From Mucilaginibacter rubeus (GTDB taxonomy: Bacteria > Bacteroidota > Bacteroidia > Sphingobacteriales > Sphingobacteriaceae): a DNA stretch of 64,000 nt. Below are positions 38,951 through 46,169 of this stretch, piece by piece. Numbering within the stretch: position 1 is the stretch's first letter; every line of letters begins with the position of its first letter. The notes under the pieces were generated by a model that was not told where the DNA came from, ran no database searches, and was given only the letters and a program-made list of their open reading frames with translations. A program made the translations under genes and the position numbers. The DNA is taken from assembly GCF_003286415.2 (NCBI RefSeq), contig NZ_CP043450.1:5456001-5520000 (forward strand), written 5' to 3'.

Positions 38951-39296
38951 TATTGTAACCCGCCTTTTTTCAAAAAAAATATCGCTCCCCAAAATACAAA
39001 CCACTTGGTATTGTACACCCTGCCCCCGCTCCGTAAAATTGTGATATAAAAACAACCCAAAACCACAATGAGAAAGCCACCATTATGTATCCCAAATTTA
39101 AACCCGGCAAATAGTAGTACGCCTGACTTTAGTAATACAGGTACTATATGCCGATTATAGAACCGGTTAATTTATCTGCAAAACGAAGAATTACCCGTTG
39201 CTTTTTTGAAGTTAAAATGCATACATTAGTTTATCACCTGATAGCGTTACACTGTTTGCCACAACCATTGACACCTTACCTAACCTATTTACTAAA
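38951..39296. other. Intergenic region without recognised gene
   Basis: About 345 bases between the terminator and the next exported-protein gene. I see no convincing reading frame, RNA or repeat. A short AT-rich stretch with GTAACC at 38956-38963 and a promoter for the downstream cluster may lie here, but none matches the consensus well. Confidence 0.5.
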
Positions 39297-40166
39297 ATGA
39301 TTTTTAAAACCAATATATGGGTATTTGTTTGCTGTGCTGTAGCTACACTTTGTTTAAGTACACAAAACGCCGATAGCCAAAGCCAGTTTGAAAAGGAACT
39401 CACTCAAAAAATGGATGACTTCCTGGCACCTATGCCTCAACTTAATCAGCAGGCATCTCAAACAAAAACTCAGCTTTACCCAAGCGACGCCCCGGGCGGT
39501 ATCCTGATCCCATCTGGCTTTGGAGGGTACGGCACCTATTTATTCGGAGGTGTCGGCGCCACTTATCCCGAAGTTTACAGGAACAACAAGGCCGATCTGA
39601 TCACTTCGGTAGGGGCATGCATAGGTAATCCGGCGAAGGCTATAAACTTTGCTGCAAGCTTAAACATGACCGATGTACATAAGTTCAGGGATTTTTCGGG
39701 AAACTTCATTGTGAGCCGTCTATTATTTACCGGAACAAGCATTTCGGCCGGCGCATTACAGATATTTGCAAATAACAGATTCTCCGATGCACCGGGCTCA
39801 ACTTTTTACTTAGCGGTGAGCCATGCGGTACAAACTGTGCCATCGTTAACACCGGGCTGTTCAAGGCTTACTTATACAATTGGAGTTGGCAGCGGCAGGT
39901 TTTATGAAAAGAGCCCCAAAGATATTGAAGCCGGCAAAGGAAAACATGGCACCGCTATATTTGGCAGCCTCTCCTACGAGCTTATCCGGCATGTAAACGT
40001 AAATGCCGAGTGGACGGGCATGAACCTCGGTATTTCAGCAGGAGTCAGGCCTTTCCCTGTACCTTTAAGTTTAGCGGTAGGTGTTGCAAACCTTACCCGG
40101 TACACCAACGACAGGGCCAATATGGTATTTTCTATTGGCTACCCACTCTCCCTAAACCGACGATAG
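39297..40166 (+). CDS. Exported protein of unknown function, probably outer-membrane associated
   Basis: The 289-residue protein has a signal peptide (about residues 1-28, ending 'NADSQSQ'). After a linker rich in Gln (30-60) come alternating hydrophobic strands and Gly-rich turns ('GGYGTYLFGGVGATYPEVY', 'LTYTIGVGSGRFYEK', 'HVNVNAEWTGMNLGISAGVRP') and a final aromatic-poor strand 'MVFSIGYPLSL', as in a small beta-barrel. No family was recognised. It lies 47 bases before the PPIPPV repeat gene, so the two are probably co-transcribed. Confidence 0.75.
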   Translation: MIFKTNIWVFVCCAVATLCLSTQNADSQSQFEKELTQKMDDFLAPMPQLNQQASQTKTQLYPSDAPGGILIPSGFGGYGTYLFGGVGATYPEVYRNNKADLITSVGACIGNPAKAINFAASLNMTDVHKFRDFSGNFIVSRLLFTGTSISAGALQIFANNRFSDAPGSTFYLAVSHAVQTVPSLTPGCSRLTYTIGVGSGRFYEKSPKDIEAGKGKHGTAIFGSLSYELIRHVNVNAEWTGMNLGISAGVRPFPVPLSLAVGVANLTRYTNDRANMVFSIGYPLSLNRR

Positions 40167-40213
40167 GCCACACTTAGTAAAAATCAATTACTTCATTAAA
40201 AACATATTAAGCA

Positions 40214-40642
40214 ATGAAAAAAATAATCATAGCAGCATTAGTCGCGTCCGCAACTTTGGCAATAAGCACTAAAAATGCGGCTGCACAGGGCAGAAACAAT
40301 CAATCGGACTGGAACGTACCACCTCCAATACCACCGGTACCTCCTATTCCCCCGGTACCACCAATACCGCCAGTGCCTCCTATTCCCCCGGTACCGCCAA
40401 TACCTCCGGTTCCACCTATTCCGCCGGTACCGCCAATAACACCGGTGCCGCCTATTCCACCAGTGCCACCTATACCGCCGGTACCACCTATTCCACCGGT
40501 GCCGCCTATTCCGCCGGTGCCACCGATACCACCAGTGCCGCCTATTCCGCCGGTACCGCCAATACCACCGGTGCCACCGATACCGCCGGTACCACCAATA
40601 CCGCCTGTGCCGCCAATACCGGGTTTAAAACCCTTACATTAA
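40214..40642 (+). CDS. Exported proline-rich PPIPPV repeat protein
   Basis: The 142-residue protein consists of a signal peptide (cleavage likely after 'NAAAQ', residue 25), a 10-residue head 'GRNNQSDWNV', a 100-residue block of 16 PPIPPV hexapeptides plus PPIP (residues 37-136, one unit PPITPV), and the tail GLKPLH. There is no other domain. Such a sequence should form a stiff polyproline-II rod. Codons in the repeat vary, so the protein repeat is older than any recent DNA expansion. It sits between two exported proteins of unknown function in one likely operon. Function unknown; a spacer or cell-wall-binding element is possible. Confidence 0.8.
   Translation: MKKIIIAALVASATLAISTKNAAAQGRNNQSDWNVPPPIPPVPPIPPVPPIPPVPPIPPVPPIPPVPPIPPVPPITPVPPIPPVPPIPPVPPIPPVPPIPPVPPIPPVPPIPPVPPIPPVPPIPPVPPIPPVPPIPGLKPLH
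40322..40621 (+). repeat. 18-base coding minisatellite (PPIPPV)
   Basis: Sixteen and two thirds units of 18 bases, consensus CCNCCNATHCCNCCNGTN. Synonymous positions differ between units, while the protein unit changes only once (Thr for Pro). Confidence 0.9.
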
Positions 40643-40713
40643 TTAGGATCACTGCATGGCAGTTATTTTAACTGCCGTGCATTAGAAAATGAATTTCTAT
40701 TTAACCTGAAAAC

Positions 40714-41550
40714 ATGAAACTTCAAATACCAAAGCTTAAAGTGATCCTGATCCTTTTGCTTACAGGCCTATCTACTTTAAGCAAAGCGCAAACAGCTCAC
40801 CGCACATTTACCTTTAAAAAAGGCGATCAGTTTCAGCGCACCGCCTTTTTAAGTTCAAACACAGTACTACAGCGTGGCGATCAAAAATTTAACATCAATA
40901 GCTTCTCATCAACAACCAAAGTTTATGATGTTGTTGATGCTACCGGGCAGGGATTTAATCTGACCGTTACTACCAAACACATTGCCGATACCATTGACGC
41001 TATGGGTAAAAAATTGGCGTACAGCTCAGACTGGCCCGCTAACGACAGCTCGGCCATTGCAAAGGCGCTAAATAATATTGCAGGTAAGGTAGCCTCGGTA
41101 ACCATCAATAAAAACGGACTTGTAACTGATTTCACCGATCCTGCGCTTCAATTTACTAATGATACACTGACAGCCTTCACCGGCCTGCAGCAGGAGCAAA
41201 TTGCAAAGGGCGCAACCCTTGGCCTCCTGGCCGATTTTGTGCTAACACAATCCCTCAAACCTGGCTATACCTGGGCCGATTCAACAATGATGAACGGGCA
41301 AAAAACTAAAAATACCTTTTGGGTAGATAAGATCAGCGATAAAACAACCACAGTTGTATTTGAAAGCGCCATCACAGGTGGCTATACCAATAGTAACACC
41401 AATGGTGTATATGTAATTGATAACCAAACAGGCGTAGTACTGGAACGAATGATGAAAAGCATTATAAGTGGCTATCAACTGCACAACCGTGTAGTTTACG
41501 CCGCATCAAAACGCACAGCTTTTACCGAAAGCTGCTACAAAATACATTAG
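40714..41550 (+). CDS. Exported protein, DUF6263-like
   Basis: A 278-residue protein with a signal peptide (ending 'STLSKAQ', residue 26) and a mostly beta domain with the pattern 'FTFKKGDQFQRTAFLSSNTVLQ...VYDVVDATGQGFNLTVTTKHIADTIDAMGKKLAYSSD' that resembles DUF6263 proteins (family from memory). Cys275 near the end is the only cysteine. It lies 71 bases downstream of the PPIPPV gene on the same strand. No enzyme motif was found. Confidence 0.7.
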   Translation: MKLQIPKLKVILILLLTGLSTLSKAQTAHRTFTFKKGDQFQRTAFLSSNTVLQRGDQKFNINSFSSTTKVYDVVDATGQGFNLTVTTKHIADTIDAMGKKLAYSSDWPANDSSAIAKALNNIAGKVASVTINKNGLVTDFTDPALQFTNDTLTAFTGLQQEQIAKGATLGLLADFVLTQSLKPGYTWADSTMMNGQKTKNTFWVDKISDKTTTVVFESAITGGYTNSNTNGVYVIDNQTGVVLERMMKSIISGYQLHNRVVYAASKRTAFTESCYKIH

Positions 41551-41584
41551 TCCCGAACGTAGGGGTACAATAGGGGCTATTGTT

Positions 41585-41634
41585 AAAAGAGATGGCTATG
41601 CGGTTAAGCCAAACGCATATGCCTCTCTTTTTTT
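41585..41634. terminator. Terminator between convergent genes
   Basis: AAAAGAGA (about 41586-41593) pairs with TCTCTTTT (41623-41630) with further imperfect pairing inside (TATGCG/CGCATA); a T run follows. Confidence 0.6.
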
Positions 41635-41645
41635 GCTTATCTCGT

Positions 41646-42527
41646 TTAGTGAAGCTTCATTCTTTTTGGTGTTGCCGGGTGCAAATAGTTATTGTCACTT
41701 AGCCAGTCGGCCATGCGCTGGGGCCAGGTGCTGATGCTTTTTAGTTTTGATCGGTACCCCATATTAAAGCCATGATCGCCCTGGGTATAAATATGCACTT
41801 CAACAGGTATTTTTGCTTCGCGATAACGCTGCAATAATTTTACTACCGATGGCGAGCAGCAAACATCATCATTGGCGGCTAACAAAAACGCGGACGGCGC
41901 ATCGTAAGGTAATTTATCAGGAATATAAAGCGGCCCCGGATAGATCTGGATCAAAAACGACGGACGGGCATTTAATCTGTCTATCGGGTCTATAGCTTTC
42001 GGATCGCCTTTGCCTTCGCCATAAGCAACCATATCAACCACTTCGCCACCCGCCGAAAAACCCATCATCCCAATGCGATTGGTGTCCAGTCCATATTCTA
42101 CTGCTTTACTGCGTACCAATCGCATAGCCCGGTAGCCGTCCTGTTTGGCATGTACATCAATTTTGTATGGCGATAGCGTATCTCTGCCCAGACGGTATTT
42201 CAACACAAAAACAGTAATACCTAAACTATTGAGGTATTTAGCCGGATCAACACCTTCGGCAGTATACACTAATAACCTGTGACCGCCACCCGGGCATACT
42301 ACTACTGCAGATCCATTAGCTTTATCCTTAGGTGGTAAAAAAACAGTAAGCGAAGGATTGTGGATGTTTTTTACCCAGTAATCTTTAGCCTGCTCCGGTT
42401 CGTTGCGACGGTTTTCAAAACCCGGCGCTCCGTTTGGCCAAAGTGGTATCACGACATCCTGAGCCATGCCCGCAAAAGGCAGTAACAGCATCAGCAGAAA
42501 TAGGTATGTGCTTAGTTTTGTTTGCAT
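41646..42527 (-). CDS. Exported alpha/beta-hydrolase esterase (BD-FAE-like)
   Basis: The protein of about 293 residues starts at 42527 ('MQTKLSTYLFLLMLLLPFAGMAQD', a good signal peptide); the ATG at 42545 adds six residues. The fold is an esterase of the acetyl-xylan/feruloyl (BD-FAE) type: oxyanion 'VCPGGGHRLL', nucleophile Ser in GFSAGG, Asp in 'LAANDDVCC' and His in 'QGDHGFNMG'. 'VIPLWPNGAPG' at the start is typical of this group. It could deacetylate plant polysaccharide, which would suit the GH67/GH43 genes 27 kb away, but there is no direct link. Confidence 0.88.
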   Translation of the reverse strand: MQTKLSTYLFLLMLLLPFAGMAQDVVIPLWPNGAPGFENRRNEPEQAKDYWVKNIHNPSLTVFLPPKDKANGSAVVVCPGGGHRLLVYTAEGVDPAKYLNSLGITVFVLKYRLGRDTLSPYKIDVHAKQDGYRAMRLVRSKAVEYGLDTNRIGMMGFSAGGEVVDMVAYGEGKGDPKAIDPIDRLNARPSFLIQIYPGPLYIPDKLPYDAPSAFLLAANDDVCCSPSVVKLLQRYREAKIPVEVHIYTQGDHGFNMGYRSKLKSISTWPQRMADWLSDNNYLHPATPKRMKLH

Positions 42528-42606
42528 AAAGTAAATATACTTCATAGCCGATGCTTTGGTATGAAAACACTAAACTTTTACGCGGCTTATTGGTTAAATT
42601 TGAATA

Positions 42607-42712
42607 GTTCATGGTTCATAGATGATGGTTCATGGTTTGAAAGTTAACGATTTGATAACCTGTTCTCTATAAAGCGATCCGTTCTATGATCTATGAACTA
42701 TGATCCATAGAC
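42607..42712. repeat. 'TTCATAGATGATGGTTCATGG' inverted repeat
   Basis: Words ATGGTTCATAGATGATGG at 42612-42629 and CTATGATCTATGAACTATG at 42684-42703 are imperfect reverse complements. The region lies between the esterase and trxA and ends about 14 bases before the trxA ATG. Confidence 0.6.
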
Positions 42713-42725
42713 TAATAAAAAACTT

Positions 42726-43022
42726 ATGGCAAATTTCCAGGAAATAATAGCATCAGAAACACCGGTACTGGTCGATTTTTCGGCTGAGTGGTGCGGGCCT
42801 TGTAAAATGATGCCACCTATACTGCACGATGTAAAAACCGCGTTAGGTGATAAGGTAAAGATCATTAAAATAGATATCGACAAAAACCCAGCAGCAGCCA
42901 GTGCATACCGCATACAAAGCGTGCCTACCCTCATGATCTTTCAGAAAGGGCAAAGCAAATGGCGCCAAAGCGGCGTGGTACAAGCCAGGCAACTACAACA
43001 AGTGGTAGAGCAGTTTTTGTAA
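42726..43022 (+). CDS. trxA: Thioredoxin
   Basis: A 98-residue classical thioredoxin: active site WCGPC with Cys23 and Cys26, cis-Pro in 'QSVPTLMIFQKG', and no signal peptide, so it works in the cytoplasm as the general disulfide reductant. The ATG follows a palindromic repeat, and it is followed by a second repeat, so the gene is a single unit. The chain is slightly short at the N-terminus compared with E. coli TrxA. Confidence 0.95.
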   Translation: MANFQEIIASETPVLVDFSAEWCGPCKMMPPILHDVKTALGDKVKIIKIDIDKNPAAASAYRIQSVPTLMIFQKGQSKWRQSGVVQARQLQQVVEQFL

Positions 43023-43029
43023 AAAAACA

Positions 43030-43120
43030 CCCCAGCCCTCTCTAAAGGAGAGGGAGTATAAGAATTTACTATCAATTAAATTAACAAGTCCTCTCCTTTG
43101 GAGAGGATTTAGGAGAGGTT
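43030..43120. repeat. 'CCTCTCCTTTGGAGAGG' palindromic repeat
   Basis: CCCTCTCTAAAGGAGAGGG (43037-43055) and CCTCTCCTTTGGAGAGG (43091-43107), each a palindrome, stand in opposite orientation with a further GGAGAGG at 43113-43119. It fills the gap between trxA and the next gene and ends 4-5 bases before the ATG. Confidence 0.75.
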
Positions 43121-43124
43121 CAAC

Positions 43125-43778
43125 ATGGCAACTATCGAAAGCATCCAGAACGCATACATTGATTATGTGTTAACCGAGGGCGAGCAGCCTAAATCGGTTT
43201 ATATTTTCGCGAAGCAAAATGAAATGAGCGAAGCCGAGTTTTACCAGTTTTATGGCTCTTTCGAGGCTGTAGAACAGGGCATTTGGGCAGGCTTTGCCAA
43301 CAAAACACTGGCCGAGATACGCGCGCAGGAGGTTTGGGAAGGTTACACATCACGCGAAAAAGCCTTATCATTTTTTTACGGCTTTTTTGAGTTGATCAAA
43401 AGCAGCCGCAGCTTTGCGGTTTACAGCATTAAAAAACAACCCAAAGGTTTTACTACGCCAAAAGTATTTGCGCCGCTGAAAGATATTTTTGAAGGCTTTG
43501 CCGATGAGATCATGAAAGAAGGTATTGAAAGCACCGAACTGAGCGACCGTAAATACTTCTCAAAAAAATACAAAGATGCCCTTTGGGTACAGTTTGTATT
43601 TATACTCAACTTCTGGATCAATGATAACTCAGCCGGTTTTGAAAAAACCGACGAAGCCATTGAAAAAGGCATTAACGTAACTTTTGATCTTTTCCAGCGC
43701 TCACCAATTGATAACCTTTTTGAATACGGCAAATTTTTGGTACAGAATGGCGGGATAAAGGATAAGATGGGATTTTAA
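43125..43778 (+). CDS. TetR-like protein upstream of an ABC1 kinase
   Basis: The 217-residue helical protein starts with a divergent TetR-type DNA-binding region ('PKSVYIFAKQNEMSEAEFYQFYGSFEAVEQGIW', residues 23-55) and has a long ligand-type C-terminal domain. The classic TetR helix-turn-helix residues are weak, so it might not bind DNA. It is 4 bases upstream of an ABC1-family kinase gene, a pairing I have seen in Bacteroidota, from memory. GGAGAGG from the upstream repeat could serve as a ribosome-binding site. Confidence 0.75.
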   Translation: MATIESIQNAYIDYVLTEGEQPKSVYIFAKQNEMSEAEFYQFYGSFEAVEQGIWAGFANKTLAEIRAQEVWEGYTSREKALSFFYGFFELIKSSRSFAVYSIKKQPKGFTTPKVFAPLKDIFEGFADEIMKEGIESTELSDRKYFSKKYKDALWVQFVFILNFWINDNSAGFEKTDEAIEKGINVTFDLFQRSPIDNLFEYGKFLVQNGGIKDKMGF

Positions 43779-43782
43779 GATT

Positions 43783-45117
43783 ATGGCAGATGAAACTCCG
43801 GGAGCCACTCCCGAACAAAATAGTATACCAACTACCAAAGTACAGCGGTCGGCCAAATTTGTAAAAACAGGTATCAAGATTGGCGGTAATTATATTAAAC
43901 ATTACTCTAAAAAGCTATTCAATCCTGATCTGGATAAATCAGAGCTAAATGAAGACAACGCGGCCGATATATACCAGTCGCTAAGCGAGCTTAAAGGCAG
44001 CGCGCTTAAGGTGGCGCAAATGCTCAGCATGGATAAAAACCTGCTGCCGCAAGCTTATGTTGATAAGTTCACCCAGTCGCAATATAACGCGCCACCGCTT
44101 TCCGGGCCACTTATTGTACAAACGTTTAGGAAATATTTTGGTAAAAATCCCGATCAGATCTTTGATAAGTTCAATATCCGTTCAACCAACGCCGCCTCAA
44201 TAGGCCAGGTTCACCAGGCCGAGCTGAATGGCAAAAACCTGGCCGTTAAGATTCAGTACCCTGGCGTGGGCGATTCCATTTCATCAGACCTTAAGCTGGT
44301 TAAGCCATTTGCTTTCCGGATGCTGGGCATGAGCGAAAAGGAACTGGATGTATACATGAAAGAGGTTGAAGAACGTCTGCTTGAGGAAACAGATTACGAG
44401 TTGGAAGTTCGTCGTTCTATTGAGTTTTCAAAGGCCTGCGCTAATCTTGATAATGTTGTTTTCCCCCATTATTATCCCGAGCTAAGCAGCAAACGTATTA
44501 TCACCATGGACTGGCTGGAAGGGAAGCACCTGAAAGAGTTTTTGGCTACCAACCCATCGCAGGAACTTCGCGACCAGATAGGCCAGGCTTTGTGGGATTT
44601 TTATAATTTCCAGCAGCATGAACTCCGTGCCGTACATGCCGACCCACATCCCGGTAATTTCATGATCACTCCTGAAGGAAAATTGGGTGTTATTGATTTT
44701 GGCTGTATTAAGGAAATGCCTGAGGATTTTTATTATCCTTTCTTCTCACTTACGTCAACCAATTTACTGGACAATAAAGAAGAAACCATTAAGGCATTCC
44801 GCCAGTTGGATATGATTCACAGGGATGATACCACAGCGCAGATCGAGTTTTACTATACACAGTATAAGGAAATGATCAGCCTGTTTGCTTTACCGTATAT
44901 CACTGATACATTTGATTTCAGTCAAACAGCATTTTTTGATCAGTTATACGGCTTTGGCGAGCGCATTTCAAAAATGCCCGAATTTAAACAGGCCCGCGGT
45001 GTTAAGCATTTTATTTATGTAAACCGTACCAATTTTGGGCTATATAATATTTTGCATGAATTAAAAGCAAAGGTTAAAACCGATACCTTTAAACCGCATG
45101 TGGTGCTGGAGTATTAA
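43783..45117 (+). CDS. ABC1/UbiB-family atypical kinase (AarF-like)
   Basis: The 444-residue protein has the UbiB kinase-like fold: a KxGQ-type helix ('LSELKGSALKVAQMLSMD', where KGSALKVAQ replaces the KxGQ motif), the A-rich loop 'NAASIGQVHQAEL', the Lys in 'LAVKIQYPGV', and the catalytic and metal-binding parts 'HADPHPGNFMI' and 'GVIDFGCIK'. Such proteins support quinone or isoprenoid lipid metabolism. No membrane helix is obvious at the C-terminus. It is coupled to the preceding TetR-like gene. Confidence 0.88.
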   Translation: MADETPGATPEQNSIPTTKVQRSAKFVKTGIKIGGNYIKHYSKKLFNPDLDKSELNEDNAADIYQSLSELKGSALKVAQMLSMDKNLLPQAYVDKFTQSQYNAPPLSGPLIVQTFRKYFGKNPDQIFDKFNIRSTNAASIGQVHQAELNGKNLAVKIQYPGVGDSISSDLKLVKPFAFRMLGMSEKELDVYMKEVEERLLEETDYELEVRRSIEFSKACANLDNVVFPHYYPELSSKRIITMDWLEGKHLKEFLATNPSQELRDQIGQALWDFYNFQQHELRAVHADPHPGNFMITPEGKLGVIDFGCIKEMPEDFYYPFFSLTSTNLLDNKEETIKAFRQLDMIHRDDTTAQIEFYYTQYKEMISLFALPYITDTFDFSQTAFFDQLYGFGERISKMPEFKQARGVKHFIYVNRTNFGLYNILHELKAKVKTDTFKPHVVLEY

Positions 45118-45193
45118 TTCAGTTTGCAGTTTTGAGTTTGCAGTAAACAGTGGTTAAATAATTCAACTATATTTGAATAACCTGTGACCGTTT

Positions 45194-45766
45194 ATGAAAA
45201 TCCCCTTTCTGTTTTTGATAGTTTGTTTACTGACTGCCTGCAAAGCAAAGCCATCCAAAGCCAATCGGGACACATCAAAATCAAAAATAGTTAAAGTACT
45301 GCCAGCATCTTATAAAGCATCTAACAAGGTAATTTCAACAACTGCCGATACTGCTGATATAGACGAGCAACGCGACGCCTACGCGAATTATTACATCGTG
45401 GTAGCTGACACGGGGTTGAACTATTACTTGCTTCGCGATAAGATGTTTGAGCTGAACAAATCATCCAATATCCCTATCGATACAATGGATCGCGGGTACA
45501 ACAAAGCTAAAGACCTCATCGCATTATCCGATAAAGATGAAGATGAGATTTATGCGGGCGAATATTATCCCAGGAGATATCCATCCAAAACTTTAAGCCT
45601 CGAATATCTCGATACCTATCGATATAATACCGGCCCAAAAACCATTGCTTTGGTGGCTGGAATTTATGAAAACAAAAACAGTGCGGACAGCGCTTTTCAA
45701 GTTATTGACAAGCTTAAAACCGCCTTTGTTTTCAAAGGAAGAGTTTATGTAGGCTGTATGCACTAA
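45194..45766 (+). CDS. Putative lipoprotein, SPOR-like C-terminus
   Basis: A 190-residue protein with a lipobox (LTAC, about Cys16), a basic, Lys/Ser-rich linker (17-40) and a C-terminal region 'KTIALVAGIYENKNSADSAFQVIDKLKTAFVFKGRVYVG' that has the length and strand-helix-strand form of a SPOR peptidoglycan-binding domain. This is a weak fit and not proven. Function unknown. Confidence 0.6.
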   Translation: MKIPFLFLIVCLLTACKAKPSKANRDTSKSKIVKVLPASYKASNKVISTTADTADIDEQRDAYANYYIVVADTGLNYYLLRDKMFELNKSSNIPIDTMDRGYNKAKDLIALSDKDEDEIYAGEYYPRRYPSKTLSLEYLDTYRYNTGPKTIALVAGIYENKNSADSAFQVIDKLKTAFVFKGRVYVGCMH

Positions 45767-45790
45767 CAACAACTTTAAATACACATACCC

Positions 45791-46105
45791 ATGCCAATAC
45801 TCCAAAACACTTTTGTACATCACGTACATTTCTGGCTTAAAAATAAAGCCGATAAAGATAAACTGATTGAAGGGCTTAACCTGCTCATCCCAATCCCTCA
45901 TATTCGCGATATTCATTTCGGTGTACCGGCTGATACCAACCGAGATGTGATAGACCGTTCGTATGATGTATCGCTATTAATATTGTTTGATACCCCCGAA
46001 GCACAGGAAGCTTACCAGGTTGACCCTACCCACGTTGTATTTGCCGAACAATATGCTAAGCCACTGTGCAGCAAAGTTGTAGTGGTTGACAGTGTAAATA
46101 TTTAA
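45791..46105 (+). CDS. Dabb-family (stress-responsive A/B barrel) protein
   Basis: The 104-residue protein begins 'FVHHVHFWLKNKADKDKLIEGL' and has the ferredoxin-like barrel pattern of Dabb proteins ('DVSLLILFDTPEAQEAYQVDPTHVVFAEQ'). Such dimers have been tied to stress and to polyketide cyclisation, but the general role is unknown. It starts 24 bases after the lipoprotein gene, perhaps in one transcript. A terminator follows. Confidence 0.88.
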   Translation: MPILQNTFVHHVHFWLKNKADKDKLIEGLNLLIPIPHIRDIHFGVPADTNRDVIDRSYDVSLLILFDTPEAQEAYQVDPTHVVFAEQYAKPLCSKVVVVDSVNI

Positions 46106-46121
46106 GGTTAAATTAAAACAG

Positions 46122-46152
46122 ATAAGGCTAAATGATATATATTTAGCCTTAT
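46122..46152 (+). terminator. Rho-independent terminator
   Basis: A perfect 12-bp stem ATAAGGCTAAAT (46122-46133) with ATTTAGCCTTAT (46141-46152), 7-base loop, then TTATTTTAAA. Confidence 0.75.
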
Positions 46153-46169
46153 TTATTTTAAACCTTTTC

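Noticed and set aside
40322..40621. Regular repeats suggesting a CRISPR array
   Set aside because: The 18-base units are adjacent without spacers and encode one continuous protein repeat.
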